Source: Asticcacaulis aquaticus (GTDB taxonomy: Bacteria; Pseudomonadota; Alphaproteobacteria; Caulobacterales; Caulobacteraceae). Taken from it: DNA of 64,000 nucleotides. The notes below the pieces were generated by a model. That model saw only the letters and a program-made list of their open reading frames with translations. It was not told the DNA's origin and made no database searches. The stretch is from assembly GCF_028550415.1 (NCBI RefSeq), contig NZ_JAQQKX010000001.1:124001-188000 (forward strand), written 5' to 3'. Positions 11,636 to 20,158 of this stretch are shown one piece after another (position 1 is the stretch's first letter; each line of letters opens with the position of its first letter). Position numbers and translations under genes: made by a program.

Positions 11636-13069
11636 ATGGATTTGTCATCGGCTCTTCATCTGGCCATTCCCGAACTGATCCTTGCCGTGTCGACGCTCGG
11701 CATTCTGGTCTACGGGGCGCTGCGCGGCGATAAGTCGGCCGGCACGGTGGCGGCGCTTTGCGGCGTGGCCCTGATCGCGGCGGCCTTCGCGGCGGCCTTC
11801 GGCGGCCACGGCAAGGTGTTCAACGGCTCCTTCATCGCCGACGGCGTGGCGCTCTACGCCAAGGTGTTCATCTATATCGCTTCGGCCCTGATCATCGTTC
11901 TGGGGCGCGGCTATTTCGAGCGGCTCAACAATAACCGTTTCGAATTCCCGATCCTCGTCGTGCTGGCCACGCTCGGCATGAGCATGATGGTGTCGGCGGG
12001 CGACCTGATCGCGCTCTATGTCGGTCTGGAACTGCAATCCCTGTCGCTGTACATCCTCGCAGCTTTCCGCCGCGACGACGCCAAGGGTTCGGAAGCCGGT
12101 CTGAAATACTTCGTTCTGGGCGCGCTGTCGTCGGGTCTGCTGCTTTACGGTGCGTCGCTGGTCTACGGCTTCACGGGTTCGATGAATTTCGACGCCATTG
12201 CCGCGGCGGCGCAAGCCAATCCTCAGGTCGGCCTGATCTTCGGTCTGGTGTTCCTGATCTCCGGTCTGGCCTTTAAGGTCTCGGCCGCGCCGTTCCACAT
12301 GTGGACGCCGGACGTCTACGAAGGCGCGCCGACCCCGGTCGTGGCCTTCTTCGCCGGTGCGCCCAAGTTTGCGGCACTGGTCCTGCTGGCACGCACGCTG
12401 AATGATGGATTTGCCGGTCTGCATGAGCAGTGGTCACAGGTCATGCTGGCTCTGGCGACGCTCTCGTTCATCGTCGGCGGCCTCGGCGGCCTGATGCAGA
12501 AAGATATCAAGCGCCTGCTGGCCTATTCGTCGATCGCCAATATGGGCTACGCTCTATTGGCCATGGCGACGGGTACGGCGCAGGGCGTTCAGGCGCTGCT
12601 GCTGTTCATGGTGCTGTACACGGTCGATACGCTGGGCTTCTTCTCGGTCCAGATGGCCTTGAGCCGCAAGGGTGTCGCCGTCACCAAGATCGAAGAGCTG
12701 GCCGGGCTGTCGAAGGTCAATGTGAAACTGACCATCGTTATTACCGTTCTGTGTCTGTCGGTGCTGGGTATGCCGCCGTTCTCGGGCTTCTGGGGCAAGT
12801 TCTTCGTCTTCGGTGCGGCTCTGGACGCCGGATACTGGGGCTTTGCGGTCGCCGGTCTGGTGGCGTCGGTCATCGGTGCCTTCTACTATCTGCGCATCAT
12901 CAAGCTGATGTGGTTCGATGGCGACAAGGGCGAGATCGACAAATCGCCGTTCGAAGCCAAGTGGATCGCCTATGCGGCCGCGGCCTTTTCGTTCCCGGTG
13001 GCGATGGTGGCTCTGGCCTGGCTTTATCCGCTGGCGGCCAATGCCGTCAAAAGCTTCGGCCTGAACTGA
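11636..13069 (+). CDS. nuoN: NADH-quinone oxidoreductase subunit N
   Basis: A 477-residue antiporter-like subunit with 14 helices. Conserved blocks are YVGLELQSLSLYIL, FHMWTPDVYEGAPTPVVAF and KRLLAYSSIANMGYALL. AGGAG lies 9 bases before the start. It is the last nuo gene; a perfect terminator hairpin starts 28 bases after its stop. Confidence 0.98.
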   Translation: MDLSSALHLAIPELILAVSTLGILVYGALRGDKSAGTVAALCGVALIAAAFAAAFGGHGKVFNGSFIADGVALYAKVFIYIASALIIVLGRGYFERLNNNRFEFPILVVLATLGMSMMVSAGDLIALYVGLELQSLSLYILAAFRRDDAKGSEAGLKYFVLGALSSGLLLYGASLVYGFTGSMNFDAIAAAAQANPQVGLIFGLVFLISGLAFKVSAAPFHMWTPDVYEGAPTPVVAFFAGAPKFAALVLLARTLNDGFAGLHEQWSQVMLALATLSFIVGGLGGLMQKDIKRLLAYSSIANMGYALLAMATGTAQGVQALLLFMVLYTVDTLGFFSVQMALSRKGVAVTKIEELAGLSKVNVKLTIVITVLCLSVLGMPPFSGFWGKFFVFGAALDAGYWGFAVAGLVASVIGAFYYLRIIKLMWFDGDKGEIDKSPFEAKWIAYAAAAFSFPVAMVALAWLYPLAANAVKSFGLN

Positions 13070-13096
13070 GCCTGTTGATTAACCTGCGTTTTGGGG

Positions 13097-13128
13097 TGCA
13101 GGGGCCTTGAGGCCCCTGCATTTCTTTT
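13097..13128 (+). terminator. Rho-independent terminator of the nuo operon
   Basis: A perfect 10-bp stem TGCAGGGGCC (13097-13106) / GGCCCCTGCA (13111-13120) with loop TTGA is followed by TTTCTTTT. It ends at the base before the birA start codon. It belongs to a family of near-identical GGGGCC/GGCCCC hairpins in this window (see 16302, 16459 and 52752). Confidence 0.85.
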
Positions 13129-13863
13129 ATGACCATAGACATTTACGACTCCTTGCCCTCGACCCAGCTTGAGGCGTTATCGCGTCTTGGCTCAATGCTT
13201 TTCGGCCCCGGCTGGATTCAGGCGCGTCAGCAAACCGCCGGTGTTGGGCGGATGGGCCGGTCGTGGGCGGGTATATCCGGTAACCTCATGGCATCATGGT
13301 ACGGCGTGTTGCCCGTCGAATTACGCCATGTGACGCAGCTGTCGTTCGTGACGGCACTGGCGGTAACTGATCTGCTGAGGCCCTTGGTTGCCTCGCCGAA
13401 CAGCCTGAAAATCAAATGGCCGAACGATGTGCTGTACGACGGCCGCAAGCTGTGCGGCATACTGGTGCAGACCGAAGCGCTCGATGACGGACTTGGCATT
13501 GTGATCGGCATAGGCATCAATGTTACCGATGCGCCCGACCTTGAGGCTTATAATACGACAGCACTAAACGCGATTTCTCGTGAACCGCATGACGCGATCG
13601 GCCTTCTGCAACGCCTCGATCCAATCTTCACTGCCCGTCTCAGTAACTGGCAGAAGGATGGCTTTGAAGCCACAGCACAGGAATGGTTGGCTCGGGCCTA
13701 TGGCCGTGATCGTATCTGTCTGATAAACCACGAAAACACGCCTGTTGAAGGCACGATTCTCGGCCTCGACGGCTTCGGCGCGTTGCGCATCGAAGACCAC
13801 CACGGCCATATCCATACCGTCTCCAGCGGTTCGGTCACCTATACGGACACCCCATGCTCCTAG
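13129..13863 (+). CDS. birA: Biotin--[acetyl-CoA-carboxylase] ligase
   Basis: A 244-residue biotin protein ligase that activates biotin as biotinyl-AMP and attaches it to biotin carboxyl carrier protein. Core motifs are the biotinyl-AMP loop GVGRMGRSW at 38-46 and [17 protein letters not shown] at 96-112, with a small C-terminal beta domain. There is no N-terminal helix-turn-helix, so it is the monofunctional type and not a repressor. The start fits the family (IYDSLPSTQ), but no ribosome site is free: the ATG abuts the terminator T-tract. Its end overlaps coaX by 10 bases. Confidence 0.93.
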   Translation: MTIDIYDSLPSTQLEALSRLGSMLFGPGWIQARQQTAGVGRMGRSWAGISGNLMASWYGVLPVELRHVTQLSFVTALAVTDLLRPLVASPNSLKIKWPNDVLYDGRKLCGILVQTEALDDGLGIVIGIGINVTDAPDLEAYNTTALNAISREPHDAIGLLQRLDPIFTARLSNWQKDGFEATAQEWLARAYGRDRICLINHENTPVEGTILGLDGFGALRIEDHHGHIHTVSSGSVTYTDTPCS

Positions 13864-14636
13864 CCATCGAACAGGGCAATACCAATACGCTGTTTGCCGT
13901 GCACGACGGCGAGAAATGGCTGGCGCAGTGGCGGACGGCGACGGAATCGACGCGTACGGCGGACGAATATGCGGTCTATCTGTACCAGTTGCTGCAGATG
14001 AACGGCCTCGATTTCCGCATGATCGACGACTGCATCATTTCGTCGGTCGTGCCGCAGTCGCTGTTCAATCTGCGCAAGCTGGCCCAGCGCTATTTCCACA
14101 AGACACCTTATGTCATCGGTGACAACACGCACCTCGGCATCGAGGTTCGCATCGACAAGCCGTCCGAAGCCGGAGCCGATCGTCTGGTCAACACGATCGG
14201 CGCGTGGATTCGCTATGGCGGGCCGCTGATCGTTATCGATTCCGGCACGGCGACGACCTTCGATGTGGTCTGCGCGGACGGCGCGTTGGAAGGGACGGCC
14301 ATCGCGCCGGGCATCAACCTGTCGGTTCAGGCGCTGCACCAAGCCGCCGCCAAGCTGCCGCGCATTGCGATCGAGAAGCCGGCGCACTATATCGGCAAGG
14401 ACACCGTGTCTGCGATGCAGTCCGGGATATTCTGGGGCTATGTGGGCCTCATCGAGTATCTGATCGACAAGATTCAGGCCGAATACGGCCAGCCCATGAC
14501 GGTCGTGGCGACCGGCGGCGTTGCGTCGCTGTTCGAAGGGGCGACCACCAAGATCCATGCTTTCGACCCCGATCTGACGCTGAGGGGGTTGCTCGAAATA
14601 TATCAGCGCACCGTAAGAAAAAGAGAGAATGACTAA
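13854..14636 (+). CDS. coaX: Type III pantothenate kinase
   Basis: A 260-residue ASKHA-fold kinase that phosphorylates pantothenate, the first step of CoA synthesis. The N-terminal phosphate loop is [15 protein letters not shown], with Glu where many homologs have Asp, as I recall for alphaproteobacteria. Other conserved blocks are [11 protein letters not shown] and [10 protein letters not shown]. It starts inside birA and its last 8 bases overlap the RNase J gene, so the three are translationally linked. Confidence 0.96.
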   Translation: MLLAIEQGNTNTLFAVHDGEKWLAQWRTATESTRTADEYAVYLYQLLQMNGLDFRMIDDCIISSVVPQSLFNLRKLAQRYFHKTPYVIGDNTHLGIEVRIDKPSEAGADRLVNTIGAWIRYGGPLIVIDSGTATTFDVVCADGALEGTAIAPGINLSVQALHQAAAKLPRIAIEKPAHYIGKDTVSAMQSGIFWGYVGLIEYLIDKIQAEYGQPMTVVATGGVASLFEGATTKIHAFDPDLTLRGLLEIYQRTVRKREND

Positions 14637-16296
14637 GAATAACAACGAACTGGTGTTTTTGCCGCTGGGCGGCTCTAACGAAATCGGCATGAACCTCAAC
14701 TGCTACGGCTTCGGGCCGGAGCACGACCGCCAGTGGATTCTCGTGGATGTCGGCGTGACCTTCGGCGACCTGACGACGCCGGGGATCGAGGTCATCGTGC
14801 CCGATCCGAAGTTCCTCGAAGGTGAAAATATCCTCGGCATCATCCTGACCCACGCGCATGAAGACCATATCGGGGCGCTCGGTTGGTTGTGGGACAAGAT
14901 CAAGGCGCCGCTCTATGCGACACCGTTTACCGCTTTCCTGATCCGTGAAAAGCTGCGCGAAAAGGGCATCGAAGACTTCCATCTGACCGAAGTGCCGCTG
15001 GGCGGCAAGGTCAATCTGGGGCCGTTCGAGGTCGACTATATCACCATCACCCACTCGATCCCGGAACCAAACGGTCTGGCGATCAAGACGCCGCTGGGCA
15101 CCGTCCTGCACACCGGCGACTGGAAGATCGATCCCGATCCGATCACGGGTGCGGCCACCGACATCAGCGCCATCACGGCACTGGGTGACGAAGGCGTTCT
15201 GGCCATGGTTTGCGACTCGACGAATGTCTTCGTCGACGGCCATGCCGGTTCAGAGGCCGATGTGAAGGTCGCCCTGACTCAGGTCATCGCCGGTCTGAAA
15301 GGCCGCGTCGCCGTCGCCTGTTTCGCCTCGAACGTTGCCCGTATGGACAGCGTGATCCGCGCCGCCGAAGCCAATGGCCGCTCGGTCTGCCTTGTCGGGC
15401 GCTCGATGCACCGCATGTCGGCGGCGGCGAAGTCCGTCGGCCTGATGGCGGGCATTCAGGAGTTCGTCAGCGAAGGCGAAGCCGCCAAGATGAAGGACAA
15501 GGACGTCCTCTATCTGTGCACTGGCTCGCAGGGCGAACCGCGCGCGGCGTTGTCACGCATCGCCGACGGCAACCATCCGCTGGTCAAGCTGGGGGCAGGG
15601 GACAGTTGCGTTTTCTCCTCGCGCGTCATTCCTGGCAACGAGATCGGCATTCGCTCTCTGCAAAACCGCCTTTCAGACCTTGGTGTTGAAATCCACACCG
15701 AAAAGGACCATCCCGGTATCCACGTTTCCGGCCACCCGTGCCGCGACGAACTGAAGGAAATGTACGCCTGGGCGCGGCCGAAGATCGCTGTGCCGACCCA
15801 CGGCGAGCGCCGCCACCTGCAAAAGCATGCCGCTCTGGCCGCTGAAATCGGCGTGCCGGAACAGGTGACCCCGCGCAATGGCGACATGGTGCGTCTGGCG
15901 CCCGGTAAGCCGGAAATCATCGACGAAGTGCCCGCCGGCCGTCTCTATGTCGACGGCGGTGTCATCGTTCCGGAGGCCTCGGATGCTTTGCGCGAACGTC
16001 GTCACGCCGCCCATAACGGCATGTTGTTCGTCTCGTTTGCTCTGAACCCCAAGAACCAGTTAGCGTCCTATGTCGATGTCCGCGGTTTGGGGCTGGCCTT
16101 CGAGGACGAAGACAGCATCTCCGACCAACTCGAAAAGCTGTGCGATATTGTCGAGAAGGCCGTGCAGAAGCTGTCGCGCGAAGAACGCGACGACGACCTG
16201 ACGGTGGAAACGACCGTGGCGCGGGTGCTCAAGAAGGCGGCGCAGAATGTCTGGGGCCGTCGTCCGATCGTCGAGACGATTATCCTGCGGTTGTAA
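14629..16296 (+). CDS. rnj: Ribonuclease J
   Basis: A 555-residue metallo-beta-lactamase/beta-CASP ribonuclease (endo- and 5'-3' exoribonuclease), used by alphaproteobacteria in rRNA maturation and mRNA decay. The zinc motif is [12 protein letters not shown] at about 81-92, with later motifs [21 protein letters not shown] and the beta-CASP block [14 protein letters not shown] with PTHGERRHL. It overlaps coaX by 8 bases. The nearest plus-oriented terminator is the hairpin at 16459. Confidence 0.95.
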   Translation: MTKNNNELVFLPLGGSNEIGMNLNCYGFGPEHDRQWILVDVGVTFGDLTTPGIEVIVPDPKFLEGENILGIILTHAHEDHIGALGWLWDKIKAPLYATPFTAFLIREKLREKGIEDFHLTEVPLGGKVNLGPFEVDYITITHSIPEPNGLAIKTPLGTVLHTGDWKIDPDPITGAATDISAITALGDEGVLAMVCDSTNVFVDGHAGSEADVKVALTQVIAGLKGRVAVACFASNVARMDSVIRAAEANGRSVCLVGRSMHRMSAAAKSVGLMAGIQEFVSEGEAAKMKDKDVLYLCTGSQGEPRAALSRIADGNHPLVKLGAGDSCVFSSRVIPGNEIGIRSLQNRLSDLGVEIHTEKDHPGIHVSGHPCRDELKEMYAWARPKIAVPTHGERRHLQKHAALAAEIGVPEQVTPRNGDMVRLAPGKPEIIDEVPAGRLYVDGGVIVPEASDALRERRHAAHNGMLFVSFALNPKNQLASYVDVRGLGLAFEDEDSISDQLEKLCDIVEKAVQKLSREERDDDLTVETTVARVLKKAAQNVWGRRPIVETIILRL

Positions 16297-16301
16297 GTGG
16301 G

Positions 16302-16329
16302 AAAAGACGCAGGGGCCGCAGGCCCCTGC
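16302..16329 (-). terminator. Hairpin with T-run on the minus strand
   Basis: GCAGGGGCC (16309-16317) and GGCCCCTGC (16321-16329) form a 9-bp stem with a 3-base loop. Read on the minus strand the stem is followed by GTCTTTT. It is therefore oriented to stop minus-strand transcription from phaC, although it lies only 12 bases after the RNase J stop. It is an inverted copy of the hairpin at 16459-16486. Confidence 0.6.
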
Positions 16330-16378
16330 ACCCCATAACCGGGCGTTTCACATGGAATCGTCCCCGTAGTTTGGCATG

Positions 16379-16399
16379 AAAAAAGGGGGCTTCGCCCCC
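16379..16399 (-). terminator. Rho-independent terminator of phaC
   Basis: GGGGGC (16385-16390), loop TTC, GCCCCC (16394-16399). On the minus strand the stem is followed by six T (A-run 16379-16384 on the plus strand). A compact, well-formed terminator 92 bases after the phaC stop. Confidence 0.8.
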
Positions 16400-16458
16400 A
16401 ATAAAAATACTGACGTCGCGCGCAAAGATTACCGTTCATGCGCGAATATATAGGGGGT

Positions 16459-16486
16459 GCAGGGGCCGGTGGCCCCTGCGTCTTTT
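16459..16486 (+). terminator. Rho-independent terminator of rnj
   Basis: GCAGGGGCC (16459-16467), loop GGT, GGCCCCTGC (16471-16479), then GTCTTTT. Oriented for plus-strand transcripts, so it should end the birA-coaX-rnj message. It lies next to the phaC stop codon. Confidence 0.75.
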
Positions 16487-16490
16487 AAGC

Positions 16491-18470
16491 TTAACTCTTC
16501 ACCAGAACGTAAGACCCCGGCGCGTCCATCAGCGGTTTGAACTTGCCCTTGGCCGGATCGCGGGCAGGGATGAGATCACCCGATTTTGCGTGCAGCCATT
16601 CGGCCCAGTGCGGCCACCACGAGCCTTTATACTCGACCGCATCCTGCTGCCACGCCTCAAGAGTCTTGGGTAAGCCCTTGGTATTACTGGATTCATTGAT
16701 CCAGTGCATGTATTTCTGCGCGGCGGGAGCGTTGACGACGCCCGCGATGTGACCGGAACCCGCCATGACATAGGTCACCGGCCCGCCGAACAATTTCGCA
16801 CCCTTGAAAACCGAGCCCGGCGGAGCGATGTGGTCCTCGCGACCGGCCTGCTCGTAGATCGGGATCTTCACGTTCTTGAGGTCGATATCGACGCCGCCAA
16901 CGTTCAGTTCGCCCTTCGACAGCGCGTTCTCGTTATAGAATTTGCGCAAATAATACATGTGCAGGGTCTTGGGCATCCGCGTTTGGTCCGCGTTCCAGCA
17001 CAGAAGGTCGAAGGCCGTCAGTTCCTTGCCCATCAGGTAGTTGTTGACGAAGAACGACCACACCAGATCGTTGGCGCGCAAGGAGTTGAAGGTGTCGGCC
17101 ATCGCCGTGCCGGGCAGGACGCCGCCCGCCGCATCCATCTGCCGCTCAAGCTCGGTCAGCCACGCTTCGTTGGTGAACAGCAGCAGATCGCCAGCCTCGG
17201 AAAAATCATGCTGAGCGGTGAAGAACGTCGCCGAGCCGATGCTGGTGTCGCCTTTGGCGGCCATGTGGGCGAGGGTCACGCCCAGAAGTGTGCCGCCGAT
17301 GCAGTAGCCGACCGTGTTGACGGTCTCGGCGCCTGTCTGTTCGCGGACCTTGGCGACGGCCTGATAGATTCCGCCGAACATATAGTCCTCGAAGGTCAGG
17401 CTGGCCATCGACTGATCGGGGTTGACCCACGAGGTAACGAAGACGGTAAAGCCCTGATCGGTCAGCCACTTGATCAGCGAATTCTTGGCCTGAAGGTCGA
17501 GGATATAGAACTTGTTGATCCACGGCGGGAAGATCAGAAGCGGGATTTCGCGCACCTGCTCGGTCGTCGGACTATATTGCAGAAGCTCGAACAACGGCCC
17601 GCGCCAGACGACCTTGCCCGGCGTGGTGGCGACGTTTTCGCCGACCTTGAAATGATCGTAATCGGCCTGAGAAATCTTCAGCTTGCCGTCGCCGCGCGCC
17701 AGATCGTCGGCGAATTTCTGCATCCCCTTGACGAGGCTTTCACCCTTGGTCGAGATCAGGGTGTCGAGCGCGGCGGGGTTCGACATCAGGAAGTTGGACG
17801 GTGAAAAGGCGTCGGTGATCAGCTTGGTGAAAAACTCGGCGCGACGCTTGTCGAGCGGATCGACGCCATCGACCGACGAGACCAGATTATTGAGCCAGTT
17901 GGACGACAGCAGGTACGACCGGCGCATCATGTCGAAGACGAGGTTTTCCTGCCAGCGCGGATCGGCGAATCGCTTGTCTTTGGGGCTGGTGTCCGGACCC
18001 GCTTCGCCGCCCAGCGAGCGGCGAGTCATATCGGCCCACAGCGACATATAGCCGGTCAGGAGGTCCGTCTGGGCCTCGACCATCTTTTCCGGGCTTTTCG
18101 CCAGCGAATTCATGACATTGGTCATGGCCGGACCGACCTGAAAGGGATCGGAGGGGGCGGAGCCGTTGAATTCGGGCTGTTTGAAGACCGCGCTGGCCAG
18201 GGCCGTCTGCGCGGTAATCGCCGCCTTGGCCAGATTGACCGACAGGTCCTCCATCGCCTTGAACTGCTCGGCATCGAAAGGGGTTTCACGTCGCGATTCG
18301 GAGGCCTGTTCCGCCTTAGGCTCCGGTTGCGGCTCGGGCTTGGACGGCTTTTGGGCTTTCGGGGCGGCTTTCACCGTGGGCGATTTGAGGGTCGAAGGGG
18401 TAGCCTTGCGCGTTCGGGCTGTGCTGTCCGACGCGGCTTTTTTACGTTTCGGCTTGATCTCTTCGGCCAT
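16491..18470 (-). CDS. phaC: Class I poly(3-hydroxyalkanoate) synthase
   Basis: A 659-residue polymerase that joins 3-hydroxyacyl-CoA units into PHA granules. The catalytic triad is visible: C390 in the lipase-like box GYCIGG, D546 in GREDHIAP and H574 in GSGHIAG. The family N-domain contains NWLNNLV. Residues 1-60 are a Lys/Ala/Pro/Glu-rich low-complexity extension, longer than in many PhaC proteins. ATG 18470 is chosen for the GGAGGG site 5 bases upstream; the frame stays open for 43 more codons but that stretch is unlike PhaC. Transcribed alone, with a terminator at 16379. Confidence 0.95.
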   Translation of the reverse strand: MAEEIKPKRKKAASDSTARTRKATPSTLKSPTVKAAPKAQKPSKPEPQPEPKAEQASESRRETPFDAEQFKAMEDLSVNLAKAAITAQTALASAVFKQPEFNGSAPSDPFQVGPAMTNVMNSLAKSPEKMVEAQTDLLTGYMSLWADMTRRSLGGEAGPDTSPKDKRFADPRWQENLVFDMMRRSYLLSSNWLNNLVSSVDGVDPLDKRRAEFFTKLITDAFSPSNFLMSNPAALDTLISTKGESLVKGMQKFADDLARGDGKLKISQADYDHFKVGENVATTPGKVVWRGPLFELLQYSPTTEQVREIPLLIFPPWINKFYILDLQAKNSLIKWLTDQGFTVFVTSWVNPDQSMASLTFEDYMFGGIYQAVAKVREQTGAETVNTVGYCIGGTLLGVTLAHMAAKGDTSIGSATFFTAQHDFSEAGDLLLFTNEAWLTELERQMDAAGGVLPGTAMADTFNSLRANDLVWSFFVNNYLMGKELTAFDLLCWNADQTRMPKTLHMYYLRKFYNENALSKGELNVGGVDIDLKNVKIPIYEQAGREDHIAPPGSVFKGAKLFGGPVTYVMAGSGHIAGVVNAPAAQKYMHWINESSNTKGLPKTLEAWQQDAVEYKGSWWPHWAEWLHAKSGDLIPARDPAKGKFKPLMDAPGSYVLVKS

Positions 18471-18629
18471 GTCACCCTCCGGTTTTTCGATTCTTACGAC
18501 CTGTTCTAAACCGCTTTTCCCGTCTGTGGGGATCAAATCTGGCAATATGATCCGCAATCTGGCGTTATTGGTGCCGCGAATATTTGTGACGTGAGGCACT
18601 TTATGGCTGTTCAGGCGGGCGAAATTTTG

Positions 18630-18654
18630 CTTTTGATCGGTTCTGGATCAAAAG
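18630..18654 (+). promoter_or_regulatory. Inverted repeat upstream of small secreted protein
   Basis: CTTTTGATC (18630-18638) and GATCAAAAG (18646-18654) are perfect 9-bp arms with a 7-base spacer. They sit 10 bases before the ATG at 18665 and between divergent phaC and the small gene. The right arm runs into the likely ribosome site AAGGG. It could be an operator or an RNA hairpin controlling translation. Confidence 0.4.
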
Positions 18655-18664
18655 GGCGCACGTC

Positions 18665-19063
18665 ATGATCAACCACTTTGCATTAAACCTCCGGCGCCTG
18701 ATGGCGGTTGTGCTGCTGGGATCAATGCCGGTCGTGGCCCATGCCCAGTCGGCCCCGGCACCGGCGCCCGTTACGAATGGCTTTCCTACCTGGTCGGAAT
18801 TCCCGCCGCCACCTGAGAATGTGCCGACGGCGGCCGAGATCAAGGGGCGGGTGCTCGATATTCAGGGCATAGGCGGCGCGCTGCAAAGAACGGTCGACGC
18901 CATCGTCTGGGATCTGGACCCGGCGGCGCGCATAACCACGGCCGCCAATGCAAGGATCGATCCGTTGCTGGGCGCACCGGCCAAGCCGGTCGATCCTGTC
19001 GAGCTTGAAGCCTTTGCCAGCAAGCTGCGCGCTCGGGCCACGCCGCCGCCGGTTGAAAAGTAA
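18665..19063 (+). CDS. Small secreted protein of unknown function
   Basis: A 132-residue protein with a clear signal peptide (basic start, hydrophobic residues 11-24, cleavage expected after AHA near 27). The mature part is Pro-rich at first (residues 29-53) and then holds a compact segment, KGRVLDIQGIGGALQRTVDAIVWDLDP, that resembles the periplasmic stalk of OmpA-type proteins only in length. I recognise no family. It is followed after 49 bases by glpX on the same strand. Confidence 0.7.
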   Translation: MINHFALNLRRLMAVVLLGSMPVVAHAQSAPAPAPVTNGFPTWSEFPPPPENVPTAAEIKGRVLDIQGIGGALQRTVDAIVWDLDPAARITTAANARIDPLLGAPAKPVDPVELEAFASKLRARATPPPVEK

Positions 19064-19112
19064 CGGCGACGCGCCGATAATAAGAATAACTAAAAAACAG
19101 GAATATGCCCAA

Positions 19113-20081
19113 ATGCCCGGTCCGGATTTCGCTCTGAGCCTCGATATCGTTCGCGTTGCCGAAGAGGCAGCGATTGGCGCCTATGCCGAGGTAGGAGCCG
19201 GTGACGAAAAGGCCGCCGACAAGGCCGCGGTCGATGCCATGCGCGCCGCCCTCAATGCTCTGGATATTGACGGACGCATCGTCATCGGCGAAGGCGAACG
19301 CGACGAGGCCCCTATGCTGTATATCGGCGAGTCCGTCGGGACAGGGAAGGGGCCGCAGCTCGATATCGCGCTCGACCCGCTGGAAGGTACCACCCTGGCG
19401 GCCAAGGCGATGGCGAATGCGCTGGCGGTGATCGCCTTTGCGCCGCGCGGCGGCATGCTGCATGCGCCGGATACTTATATGGACAAGATCGCCATCGGCC
19501 CCGGATATCCGGAAGGCGTTATCGATCTGGATGCTTCGCCGGAAGAAAACGTCAAGGCGCTGGCTCAGGCCAAGGGCGTCGATGTCTCCGAAATCGTCGC
19601 CTGCGTTCTGGACCGTCCTCGCCACGAAAACATCATCTCGTCTCTGCGCAAGGCCGGGTGCCGGGTGCATCTGATCACCGACGGCGACGTAGCCGGCGTC
19701 ATCCATACGGCGCAGCCCGAAACCGGTATCGACATCTATCTGGGGCTGGGCGGCGCGCCCGAGGGCGTTCTGGCCTGCGCCGCGCTCAAATGCGTCGGCG
19801 GTCAGTTTCAGGGCCGCCTCATCTTCCGTAATGAAGATGAGCGGACGCGGGCTGTGCGACTGGGGATCACGGACTTCGATAAAAAATATTCGCTGAACGA
19901 TTTGGTCAGTTCCGACGCCGTCTTCATCGCCACGGGGGTAACGTCCGGCGCGCTTCTGCGCGGTGTGCAAAAGGAAGTGACCGCGCGGGGGGAAACCTTT
20001 GTCACCACCGAAAGTCTGGTGATCATTTCCAAAACCCGGACGATCCGCAAGCTTTACATGCGCCGCCCCCTCACTTTGTAG
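19113..20081 (+). CDS. glpX: Class II fructose-1,6-bisphosphatase
   Basis: A 322-residue GlpX-type phosphatase acting on fructose-1,6-bisphosphate in gluconeogenesis. Family motifs are GAGDEKAADKAAVDAMR, GEGERDEAPML (metal-binding acidic residues), LDPLEGTT and ITDGDVAGVI. ATG 19113 is chosen because LDIVRVAEEAAIGAY aligns with the family N-terminus; AGGA lies about 10 bases upstream. It precedes recJ by 77 bases, an order I recall from other alphaproteobacteria. Confidence 0.95.
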   Translation: MPGPDFALSLDIVRVAEEAAIGAYAEVGAGDEKAADKAAVDAMRAALNALDIDGRIVIGEGERDEAPMLYIGESVGTGKGPQLDIALDPLEGTTLAAKAMANALAVIAFAPRGGMLHAPDTYMDKIAIGPGYPEGVIDLDASPEENVKALAQAKGVDVSEIVACVLDRPRHENIISSLRKAGCRVHLITDGDVAGVIHTAQPETGIDIYLGLGGAPEGVLACAALKCVGGQFQGRLIFRNEDERTRAVRLGITDFDKKYSLNDLVSSDAVFIATGVTSGALLRGVQKEVTARGETFVTTESLVIISKTRTIRKLYMRRPLTL

Positions 20082-20158
20082 TCGCGCATTTGTTTCCGAA
20101 ACGAAGTTCGACGCAGTCAAAACCGTTGCACACTTTTCGGAATGCGCTTTGATAGATC

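Noticed and set aside
16704-17804. 366-codon plus-strand frame opposite phaC
   Set aside because: Shadow of phaC; no start signal or domain.
18471-18599. 43-codon N-terminal extension of PhaC
   Set aside because: The extension is unlike PhaC, and GGAGGG sits ideally before the inner ATG.
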